From: Linnemannia hyalina
Taxonomy: Eukaryota; Mortierellomycota; Mortierellomycetes; Mortierellales; Mortierellaceae
NCBI GenBank assembly: GCA_019671135.1
Contig: JAHRHY010000021.1
Location: forward strand, 62,001-126,000
Direction of reading: 5' to 3'
DNA: 64,000 bases
The notes under the pieces are model-generated. The model saw only the letters and a program-made list of their open reading frames with translations, had not been told where the DNA came from and did no database searches. Both the position numbers and the translations under genes were made by a program. Shown here piece after piece: positions 11,913 through 25,262 of this stretch; the first letter of the stretch is position 1; each line of letters begins with the position of its first letter.

Positions 11913-11999
11913 GGACAGGGTGACACGCGCGAGCTTCAGCGACAGGTCCGGGAGGCCAAGCAGAGAGCTGATGAGGGCGGTCGACGAGTCGCCGCCTAA
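11913..11999 (+). other. in-frame coding-like extension behind the TAG stop
   Basis: Directly after TAG (11910-11912), 28 sense codons follow in the same frame, reading GQGDTRELQRQVREAKQ and then RADEGGRRVAA, and ending at TAA followed at once by TAG. The composition (Arg, Glu, Gln, Ala) is that of a charged amphipathic helix, unlike random 3' UTR. Confidence 0.55.
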
Positions 12000-12504
12000 T
12001 AGAGTTGAACAAACACGAGGGACTATCGCACTAGTCAATGAGACCGGACCCCGTTTACGACATGAAGAACGTCTTTTTTTTTTTTTTTTTTTTTTTTCTT
12101 GAACTCACCAACGGTGAAAAGCCCGGTGGAGGGTCATTCTTTCAGTCTTTCTGTCCCCACAAGCATCATTTCTTTCTATCGCTCCCTCACAATGCAAAAA
12201 TTAAAACCAACGTTCCTCAGTCATTCTCAATACAAGGGTGTGATGGTCACAGTCAGCTAACGTTCGCGGGCACCCGTCGCCAACTTATGCTGAAGTTAAA
12301 GTAGTTCGAAACAAGTCAATCGGTGTTGTGGGTGATGTGGACAGGAGGTCGCACGAGTGGAGTTACAGACAAGCAAACAAAACATAGCAAGTTTCGTAGA
12401 TGGCATATCCTCCTGAGGCTGCTGCTTGACGGACGCGTAGGTAATCGGCCTACTCAGTCCTTCCGATGGCGCGGTCTCGCTCCAATTAACGCCGCTGGTG
12501 TGGC
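12000..12504. other. no gene seen; 24-nt poly-T run
   Basis: A T24 run occupies 12074-12097. Nothing else was recognised. Confidence 0.5.
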
Positions 12505-13080
12505 AGCATGCTCACCGCGCGACCAGGTGGGCATAGTACGCTGCAGGGACCATAGAGACAGTTCAAGTGGATGGAGCATACAGGTAGCACAATCTGTAGG
12601 TCAGTTCCTTCCGACTGTTCCGACGTGAATCGGTTCTCATCGCAGAGGACGTTGAAGTGGGCAGGTCCCGAAGTTCCAATCAGACTCCGTATTCGACTGC
12701 AAGTAAAAGTCAAATTCAAAATGGATGAACAATGCCAGCGTCGGCCACAGTTCCGGGTTGGCAGTTGATCAGCCTGGTTCTTCTGTATTGAGAAAAAGAG
12801 AACGTGATGGCGCTTCTGGGCCACGACAAACGTGGTTTTGGGAGCATAGATAGATAGCATGTAGGTTCTTGCAAGCCGACCGAATTGCTGCCACTTGATC
12901 TCGGTGGACTTGCGCAAAAGCTGGCCCTCTGAGACTCCGTTGCGGTAGAACAAGAGGCAGAGAATTGTCGAAATCCGTAAGTTAGTACGATTACCAAAAC
13001 ATGCTCTACAGGCTAGAAGTGCCGATTCTTCACCAGTCCACCAAAGATAAAAAACGGTCGTTGCTCGAATGGACACCAAG
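12505..13080 (-). pseudogene. Argonaute (PIWI domain) 3'-end fragment, frameshifted
   Basis: Read on the minus strand, the segment passes in order through the C-terminal landmarks of an Argonaute PIWI domain, but in all three frames. FYRNGVSEGQ lies near 12919-12950 and TTFVVAQKRHH near 12805-12842. NCQPGTVADAGIVHPF lies near 12717-12768, running into EFDFYLQS after a +1 shift. GTSGPAHFNVLCDENRFTS lies near 12626-12678, ELTYRLCYLYA near 12580-12610 and VSMVPAAYYAHLVAR near 12515-12560. At least three frameshifts and an internal stop break it. The catalytic Asp of FYRDG is Asn, and the His of the SHAG motif also reads Asn. N-terminal Argonaute domains are absent, as the next gene begins at 13167. 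It is a relic of an RNA-interference slicer gene. Confidence 0.85.
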
Positions 13081-13166
13081 GGAAGATGATTCAGATTAGA
13101 TTTATTTGTGTGTTAGCCCCTTCCCTCCTTTTCCCTCTGTCAACAAACACGACAACCAAAAACCAA

Positions 13167-15108
13167 ATGCTTCGCGCTTTACTCAAGACAACCTACAGCA
13201 ACAACATCAACAGCCACTGCAAGAACATCAAAACCACAACTGGCCTTTCTCTTCTTCACTCATCCCCGATATCCTTCCCTGCTGCTGACAAGCCTGATCT
13301 ACATCCTCAACCACAACCGCCACTCAACCATCGCAAGCGACTGATCATCAAAGACCTGTCTGTCTCTCCCGACGAAGATGGCATGCGACTCGACAGATTC
13401 ATCAGGCACAGGCTTGTACAGGAGCCACAATGGACAACCCTCAACAACAACACTATTTCGAAATGGCTAAGGAAACGCCAAGTCAAACTCGTCCTGCCCC
13501 TCTCCACCATTACTGACTCTCACACCTCCTCCGATACCACCAAGCATGACTCACAGTTGTTGACATCTGGACACTCGTTGGAAACCAAAGAGTTATTCGA
13601 CGGCACAAAGACCATTACAGTTACAACGGCGACAACAAGGACGGTAGTCGGGCAAATGTGGCGCATCCGAACAATTGTCGAGTCCGACCTAGTCGATAAA
13701 GAGGCTGCTGTCGGTGCGGAGCAAATCGCAGCATCTTCAGGGACGGGTCAAGTATCTCATCCAACGACAACAGTCTCTTCAACGGACTACTTGCCGCTCA
13801 AAGACTGGGTTGTCTATGAGGATGAGCGAATCATTGTCCTCAACAAGCCTTCAGGAATACCAGTGCAAGGCGGGACGGGCGTTACGATATCGATTGACAG
13901 TTCTCTCTCATGTAAGCACAATGATGTAGTTTTCTTGTGTCCACCGATATGTAACAATTAATAATTTTACTAACAATACCTTATTACTACCTGTGTCACA
14001 CAGTGCTTCAAGGCAGCTATCCAGATAGGCCGAGATTGGTTCATCGACTCGACAGAACTACATCGGGGATATTGGTCCTCGCCAGGACTCGCAAGGCGGC
14101 TCAGGACCTTGCCTCACGCTTTCGTGAGGCGGCAGATCCCAACAGCAAGGATGACCCTAGTGCGCCCTCCAGGATACAAAAAAAGGTACACCTGGAGAAA
14201 GAACTGGAAGGTCATATGGAGTCAGATTTAATTTGCAGAAGTTTGGTCACTGCTCTAACCTTGCCGCTATCTACAATAGTATTTTGCAATTGTCGGTTCA
14301 GCAGAGCCGATCAAGGAACCTCGACAGAGGAGCAAGGCAGCCTCTTCTGGTGGATCATTTCGGGTGCAGGGCGATATGTTGATGATTACGAACGGGAAGG
14401 CACAGTCCATACAGATGGCTCCCAGTAACGCCTCAAACTCGGCTTTGGCAACCAAGTCGGTCTGGTCATCTACAACCGATGTTATAATTGCAGCTCAAAA
14501 CTTTCATGCAGGGGTTAGTTCTCCCACCGTCAGCATTCAATGTATGCTAATGTCCTTGTACATCCACCGGTTTCTAACCTCTTTGCTTAGACTTACTGGG
14601 CCCTTTTAGGTCTTTATCCAAGGACAGGTAGGAAACACCAACTTCGAGTCCACTGTGCTCAGCTACTGCGTGGTAAGAGGATTCATGGAATCTACTCGTT
14701 TACAAGAAGGTATGTGATCATTTAGCCATGATCTAACACGCGCTTTTGTTGCCGATACAGCACCGATTCTTGGAGACATCAAGTATTCTGACAACGGAAC
14801 AAGAACTGAAAACAAGAAAGATCCTAGGATATACCTTCACATGGTGGAGCTGGAGTTGAAGGTAACTTTTCTGGAATTCGTTGCTCGTTCGTTGCGCATA
14901 ACAAAAGTAATCGTCAGATAATTGACAAGAACAATCACCTCCTTGGGCATGTTTAATGTAGCGTTGGGTCGCCACTACAGAAAATCAAGGAGCAACAAGG
15001 ACTCAAAACGGCAACAGTTATCGGTTCACGGAGGACGGGACACTCGTGGTGACAGCCAAGTTGGAGGATGACATGCAAAGGACAATAAAGCGGCTGGGGT
15101 TGTCGTAG
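13167..15108 (+). CDS. RluA-family rRNA/tRNA pseudouridine synthase, probably mitochondrial
   Basis: Six exons are 13167-13911, 14004-14185, 14280-14513, 14591-14672, 14761-14861 and 14962-15108 (496 aa). The N-terminus (MLRALLKTTY onward, basic, without acidic residues for ~40 aa) looks like a mitochondrial targeting signal. An S4-type RNA-binding segment follows (GMRLDRFIRHRL ... TISKWLRKRQVKL, residues ~70-110). The synthase core includes VYEDERIIVLNKPSGIPVQG, the catalytic motif HRLDRTTSG (Asp nucleophile, residue ~262) and LYPRTGRKHQLRVHC. Loops between the core motifs are long and low-complexity, which makes the protein larger than bacterial RluA enzymes. It should isomerise uridine in organellar rRNA or tRNA. 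The exact target site cannot be read from sequence. Confidence 0.88.
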
Positions 15109-15901
15109 GAAGCAGCAGGTTATCCTCTCTCCCTGTCCTCGGCCCATTTTTTTCCATTGCACGCATGTTGGAATCGCCATCATTCCGTACCCAAGCACAC
15201 TCTTGTAGCACTTCAGGTAAGCAGTCATGTCGTCTCAATTCTGCCTTTGATGTTAGACGTAAGATTGGGTCACCGAACATTAGATATTCAATACACACTG
15301 CTGCAGAAACAGGCAAAAGCACATGCCCTTTGAAAACGCTTGTCTTTCGGTGTCATGGTGCTTAGACTATTCCCTTCTGCAGCTGTCCATGAGTAGGAAA
15401 AGGGAACAAATCCTCTTGACCTTGTGGGAGCGAAATTTGAAAGCATTTGTTCGCTTTTGTGCGCATGCGTGCACGGAGCATAATGGTTGCATCTCAAATG
15501 ACCAGACCAAAGGGGCTGTTTGTTGTGAAGACGAGGAAGAGAAAAGTACAGGGATACACACACGCCAAATCGACCTTGACACTCTTTCTCTTTACATACT
15601 AAGGTTGTTTGTTTTGATTTTTTGAATCACTGGTTGGCCTGCCTTGCAACTTACAGAGGTGGACTCCAGCTCTGTCTCGACTGTCCGGCAGAACAAACAA
15701 GAACCTTAAGTGCATTGTGCGTATTCTGCACCGAGCCCAAAACGCCAAATATAGTGCTGCATGCACATAAACAATAATGTAACAGCGTTTGCCCTTCCCT
15801 TGAAGATAAACTTGTTTTCAAGTATGGCCGGTGCTTGCAAAAGAGGCAAAATAAAACGTGGTTTTATTCAACCTCATTGGCACCGTGGACTTGCCACCCT
15901 T
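15109..15901. other. intergenic; no gene seen
   Basis: This is the 3' region shared by two convergent loci (pseudouridine synthase and the ubiquitin-like pseudogene). Short ORFs on both strands have no coding character that I can defend. Confidence 0.5.
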
Positions 15902-16416
15902 TTACGACGAGGCGAGGTGGATAGCGGACGCGCTGACTATGCTGTAGTCTTGCATGGTCTTGTCATTGTCCAGGCTAAGCCCAGCAAAGAATAGTCGCTG
16001 TCTGTCCTGGGGGAGACCTTCTCGCTTGGTGATAATGATATGTTTTCAGGATGCTGATCGTGTATGAGGGGTCACAGGACAAGCTGGAAGTCTTGCCGCA
16101 GAAGGCCTTGACAAAGATTGACATGTTGCCTTTCTTTGTGGTAGGTGAGGCATCCACCGAGGATGCTGTAGGCACTGAGAGACTATTGGGGGTACTCGAG
16201 AAGGACGCCATTGAGGTAGAGGTCCTGGTAGTGGAAGTCCGAGTCATGTTCATTGAGGTTGGTGGCGATGCGTTGGATCAGGAAGATGATGGTTTCGTCG
16301 ATGGCGAAGGGGACGAGGATGATTTTGCCGGGGTTGTTACCGAAAAGGATATCGATGTTGGTGGCCATGTTGATGGCCGCGCGCTTGTTCGTGTTCTTGA
16401 CTGCGTTCTTGACCAT
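15902..16416 (-). pseudogene. broken ubiquitin-like gene with two beta-grasp units
   Basis: On the minus strand from ATG 16416, a ubiquitin-like unit begins NIDILFGNNPGKIILVPF and runs to LYLNGVLLEYPQ before a stop (16185). A second unit, MSIFVKAFCGKTSSLSCDPS (compare ubiquitin MQIFVKTLTGK), lies in the second frame. Its C-terminal half, DRQRLFFAGLSLDNDKTMQD ... AIHLASS, lies in the third frame and ends at TAA 15902-15904. Start codon, second unit and final stop are in three different frames, and no GT-AG intron of realistic length fixes either shift. It is therefore a decayed two-unit ubiquitin-like gene. The C-terminal Gly-Gly needed for conjugation is absent. Confidence 0.7.
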
Positions 16417-16774
16417 AGTCGAGAAGAGGAGTGGCGGTGAGTGTTGTTTGTGTTCTTGTTGTTGGGTGGAAGGGAAAATGAGAGAAAAGGAGCAGAGCGC
16501 GCGCGCGCCTAAAATATGGATAAGCGCGCAAGGATCATTGTGACCACAGGCTGCCTTGCTGCTGGTCAAAGCGTCGGAGAAAAGTCAGGGGGAGGGGGAG
16601 AGAGAGGGCACAGAGAAGTGACAACAAGGTCATCTTCACTTCTCTTCACTTCTCTTTTCCTCCCACTCACACTCCCACACCCACTCTCACACCCACACTC
16701 ACACTCACACCCACACTCAAACTCACATTGGTCTTCATCCACCCACACCTGTCATTCCAGCCTTGCTTACACAC
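16417..16774 (+). promoter_or_regulatory. upstream region of hexokinase with CACTCA-type repeats
   Basis: From about 16630 to 16740 the plus strand is made of C/T- and CA-rich repeats (CACTTCTCTT, then CACACTCACACC units), followed by the start region. GCGCGCGCGC lies at 16497-16507. Confidence 0.5.
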
Positions 16775-19060
16775 ATGCTATCGGCAATGGCAACAGCCAC
16801 TCCTCCCGTTCAACTCGTGGACGGAGACCTTGAGCCCGCGCGAGTCCTTGTCGCCAAGAATCGCCCTCGACCATGTCGCACTTCCATTACCCAGTCAGAT
16901 ATAGTTTACGAGACACAAAAGCAGCAAGTCGCCATTACCAGCCTTGTCCAAGAGTTTACTATCCTTCCCATCACGCTCAAGGCAATCAAAGACCGCTTCA
17001 AGTCCGAGATGGCCAAGGGCCTTGCGAAACAAGGGGAGACACTCGCCATGGTTCAAACACATATCCTCGGACGACTCAACGGCTCAGGTACAAACCTGTT
17101 TTATGTATGATGTGCTGTGTGTCATCGCACTGGTCTTGAATGTGCTAAGAAAACCTTCACTTTCTGTTTATGTGCGCCTTATGTGTAGAGACGGGGACAT
17201 ACCTGACGTTGGATATCGGAGGAACCTACCTAAGAGTGGTACTCGTCGAGCTCTCACAAGGAAGTGCTGTCAGTACAAGACAGAAAAAGTATGCCATCGA
17301 TCCACTGCTCAAAGTTGGAGAACCCAAGGTGCTCTTTGGTACGTCTTCACTTTTGTTACCTTGTTCCCTTTTTCTTGCCTGGGCGTGTGAATTACGCGAC
17401 TTGGTTAGTGTCTGCGTATTTATCATATCATTTCTTTATTTCACGCATGCGATAGATTTCATGGCCACCTGCATCGACTCGTTCTGTACGTCTCCGATTC
17501 TTTACTTTTAGTGACACAATACCGTGCATTGAACGTGTTCTAACCCCTCGATGTTTTTACGTACTTCACCGTAGTGCTCGCCAATGACGCCGTAATTCCG
17601 AAGAGGAGCCAATTGGAGCTCGGGTTTACGTTCTCCTTTCCGGTCCTTCAGACTAGCATCAACAGCGGCACATTGATCGAGTGGACCAAAGGATACAACT
17701 GTCACGGTATGGTCGGAAAGGACCCTGCAAAGTTCCTACAGCAAGCGCTTTTGAGCAGAAACCTTAATGTCAACGTCTGTAGGTAGTGATGTCAGTCTTT
17801 GAATACGCTTGTTTCTCGAGGCTGCTGTGTGTCAAGTGAAAGGCTGACACTGCTCTTTTGTCTCTTTTTGTTTAGCTGCTTTAATGAATGATACCGTTGG
17901 AACATTGCTCTCGCATGCATATCAGCATCCCCGCACTGTCGTTGGCCTGTAAGTGTTAATTGTGTATTGATGTGTCACCTATACTGTATAGTACGTGATG
18001 ATAACCTTTTGTCTTTTGTTTGATAGAGGGCTCGGAACAGGAAGCAACGCTGCTTACATTGAGAGAGTTGATCGAATCGGGAAGAGGGATACCACTGTGC
18101 TTGGAGACAATGCTGAGGCATCCGCGCAAGAAATGGCTATTAACATCGAGTTTGGTGCGTTTGACAATGAGCGAACAGTCCCCCCCATGACCATGTTTGA
18201 CAACAAGGTGGATCGGAAGTCGCTAGTAGGTGGTCCTCATTTCCATTCATGGTCTCCTTTCTTGTACTATATCACTGTGGCAAACAATTCTAACCTCAGC
18301 TTTCATATGCCCAACTCTTGTCTAGAATCCCTCCAAGCAATTGTTTGAGAAGATGATTGCTGGCATGTACTTGGGTGAGATTACAAGAAACGTGCTTCTG
18401 GATTTGATCGACAATCGACTGCTTTTTCGAGGTCGGAGCAGCCACAAGCTGGACACACCCTGGGAGTTCTTGACAGAATACATGTCTGTGATAGAAGAGG
18501 ACTCAACAACTGATCTAGAAGACGTTCGTCGCATGCTTGAAGACAACCTGGGACTGGGCCAAGTCGAGCCATTGGAGTCTCAACTCGTGGCTGAGGCACG
18601 GACAGCGGGTCCAACCAGCGGAGGAGAATTACTGAAGGAGTCAGCAACAACGCTGTCGGATCGGCAGATCGTCAAGTTAGTCGTTGAGCTGATTGGTGAG
18701 CGGTCAGCTCGACTGGCAGCTGCTGTATTGGGTGGTATTCTGGAGCATACGATGGGGTACACCTGGGCAAGAAATGAGGCTGAGAGGCAAGGAGGGGTTG
18801 ATATTGGGGTGGATGGTAGTCTCTACGGATTGTATCCTGGATACGACAGCGACCTTGTTCGTGGTCTTCAGGAGCTGTTTATATTGGAGCCCGAGATGTC
18901 CTTTTTGTTTGCGAAGGACGGCGAGAGTGGGGGCTTTATGGAAAAGATTAGATTCGGACGATCGCTTGATGGGAGCAGCGTTGGAGCAGCACTTGGGGCT
19001 GCGCTGGCGACAGGCACAGCCACGGATGGGGTCACTAAATCCAGACATGCGAGGAAATAA
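16775..19060 (+). CDS. hexokinase
   Basis: Seven exons are 16775-17087, 17189-17338, 17456-17485, 17575-17778, 17876-17948, 18027-18225 and 18326-19060 (567 aa). One exon is only 30 nt (encoding DFMATCIDSF). Landmarks of the fungal hexokinase/glucokinase family are all present. They include the phosphate-1 loop LTLDIGGTYLRVVLVE (residue ~108) and the sugar-binding signature LGFTFSFPVLQTSINSG followed by WTKGYNC. ALMNDTVGTL carries the catalytic Asp, and GLGTGSNAAYIE and GSSVGAALGAAL line the nucleotide site. It phosphorylates hexoses with ATP in the cytosol as the entry step of glycolysis. A ~60-residue insertion around LVAEARTAGPTSGGELLKES makes it longer than the usual 480-500 aa. The start may instead be the second Met at 16787. 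Confidence 0.92.
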
Positions 19061-19506
19061 AGTTAACCATGGGGACTTGCCGATGGGCATGTGAGTAACG
19101 CGCCAATATTACAGTACAGGGCAGAGAGAGAGAGAGAGAGAGAGAGGAGAGGAATGTACTTATGAGGTGTTCTTTCGAAGACAAGCTGTTGTGTTAATAT
19201 TGAGTGAGGGGGAGAGAAAGAGAGACGAGACAAAAGCAAAGAGTCAAGGACGCACCCACCCAACCCCACTCGTCACTGCGATTTTTCTGCAACCAACCCC
19301 TTTCTTTTTTTTGCCTTTTTTTTTTTTTTCGTTTCCTTTTCTCTTCGTTCTCATCCCTTTTTCAATCTTTCCACTCTCGTTTCCCGACTTTCCTTTCCTT
19401 TGCACAATCATAGTTCTTCTTTTCACTGCTACGACCTCTCGGGATCAACAACAACAGCAACCACTTTAACTCCCACTGCTCCGACAACCACCACCTGACA
19501 AACAGC
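19061..19506 (+). other. intergenic; GA repeat and C/T-rich leader
   Basis: A (GA)n run occupies 19122-19146. From about 19290 to 19450 the plus strand is a T/C-rich leader ending in CAACAACAACAGCAACC before the calcineurin start. Confidence 0.6.
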
Positions 19507-23364
<3,858 letters not shown>

Positions 23365-23393
<29 letters not shown>

Positions 23394-23668
23394 GTGTCTT
23401 ATTTTTATTTATCATTGAAGGAGAGGAGGTAGATACCTTGTAAAGCTTTCAGTGAGCAAAGAACAAAAAGCAAACCAGGATACAACCGAAAGGCTTGCCC
23501 GCATTGTTCACTCTTGGCAGTCACTGTGCACAAAAATAAACAAAAAAAATAGAAAAGCCAGGAGTCGGGCTGGGTAACATCTTTTTATTCTTCTTTTTCT
23601 TTTTTCTTCTGGACATCTGTCACCCATCCCCTTGTACAATACACACTCCCATTTCAACACACTCCACA
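23365..23668 (+). other. 3' UTR with GA repeat; leader of phosphoribosyltransferase
   Basis: A (GA)n run at about 23369-23393 follows the stop directly. AATAAAC near 23535 is a candidate polyadenylation signal. A T/C-rich leader covers 23580-23660. Confidence 0.55.
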
Positions 23669-25084
23669 ATGAGCAAAATTCACGTCAGCTACAACCAGAT
23701 CCACACCATGGTCAAGGAGACCGTCGACTCGATGCACCTCAACGAGGACTTCCAGCCTGACATCATGGGTAAGGCACTCCTTTTGACAGTTTGACATGCG
23801 ACAATTCACTGTCTATCAATTGAGTGCACTGTACATTGCACACACACAAAAAGCACACGTTGTTAACACCTCTTCTACTTGCTATCTATCGTCCTGATTT
23901 TAGTCGCCATTGGTGGAGGTGGATTCATCCCTGGTAAGAAACAACACGCCACAACATACAACGTACACAAAAAGGGGGCCAGATTTGCTTGTCCGTTTGG
24001 GTCGTGAAACTGGTCAACCCTTGTCGTCATTCTTGGTGGCACTATGGACTGGTCTGGAAAGGGAGGGCACACAGAGCAGGATCATTTGTGTTTTCAATTG
24101 TTGGGGTGGGTTGCTTGAACGACGACAGGGTGCAAGCAAAAGAGGGACCCAAAAAAAGGCCTTGCTGTTTTCGCTGGTTGCTGCATTGCTGTTGTGTTAC
24201 CCTACATGTTTGACTGACCTGAAGAAAAAAAAACCTCCCCACCTCCGCTTCTCCGTCTCTCTTCCTTATTGCCTCCACCACTCGCGTGCGTTTCGTCGGC
24301 TCACCCGGGAAAACCTTCTTTTGGGATGTGATATTTGATTCTCAGCTCGCATCTTGGTAAGTCATTCTGCTGATTTTGATCGGGTCTTTTTCTTTTGGTA
24401 TGTGGCTCCTTTGGTAGCAGCTTGTTAACCATTTGCTCTTCATCATTCTTTCTATGAACCCATCCTCCGCCTCACCAACATACAACAACAACCAACCAAC
24501 CAACCAACCAACCAACCAACCAACCAAACTTTGCCTCGCTCCAACAAAAAAATGTTAAACAACGGGAACAATTATTTTGGCGGAAACAGAGAACTTTCTT
24601 GAAAAAGAAGAACAACAAGAACATCTCCATCCAGGCCATCGGCCTGTCGCTCTACGAGGATCTTGAGATCTGGAAGGCCGCCCATAAAGACGATGAGCCC
24701 ATCTCCTTGGAACCCGAGGTGATCAAGACCCAGTGGCTCAACTTTGACTCCTCCGAGACCTCCCTCATCGGCCGCAACATCCTGATTGTCGACGAGGTCG
24801 ATGATACCCGCCGCACATTGGCCTACGCCGTGAGGGAGCTGACCAAGGATCTTGAGATCGAGTCCGAGAAGCTCCGTGCCCAGGGTAAGGAGGTCCCCGA
24901 GACCAAGATCGGTATCTTTGTCCTCCACAACAAGCTCAAGGAGAAGCGTGAGCAGTTGCCCGACGAGATCATGAACGGGCGGTATTTCGCTTGCAAGCAG
25001 ATGCCTGACCAGTGGCTTGTCTACCCCTGGGATGCCCTTGATATCGAGGACCATACCGAGAAGTCTCGCGACAACACCTACTAG
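23669..25084 (+). CDS. XPT1: xanthine (hypoxanthine/guanine) phosphoribosyltransferase
   Basis: Four exons are 23669-23768, 23904-23933, 24346-24356 and 24590-25084 (211 aa). The protein follows yeast Xpt1/Hpt1 closely: ISYNxIH-type N-terminus, VAIGGGGFIP-ARIL-RTFL, ISIQAIGLSLYEDL, the PRPP-binding loop ILIVDEVDDTRRTL, IGIFVLHNK and VYPWDALDIEDHT. The SIQAIGLSLYEDL and YPWDALDIEDHT stretches favour Xpt1 over Hpt1. It transfers ribose-5-phosphate from PRPP to a purine base in salvage. Exon 3 is a microexon of 11 nt coding only for ARIL (with a split Ala codon). It is flanked by introns of 412 and 233 bp, the second with a (CCAA)n tract. Without the microexon the frame is lost. Confidence 0.92.
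24490..24527 (+). repeat. (AACC)n microsatellite in intron 3 of XPT1-like gene
   Basis: About nine uninterrupted AACC units lie within the intron, 60 nt upstream of the last exon. Confidence 0.9.
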
Positions 25085-25262
25085 GTGCTTTCTTCCTATT
25101 ATTACGCTAATAATGTAGTTGTAGAAGTTGTTTGTACTTTTTTTCCCTGCATCCCATCGTCCAATCTTTATTTCGTTCTGCATTATGTTAATTAAACCCA
25201 TTTTATTGTACAAAAAGAGAAGAGAGCAGAAAAAGACGTAGATGCATCACGGCGGAGGACTG

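Noticed and set aside
15109..15900. Several 60-100-codon ORFs on both strands
   Set aside because: None has a leader, domain, splice structure or convincing composition.
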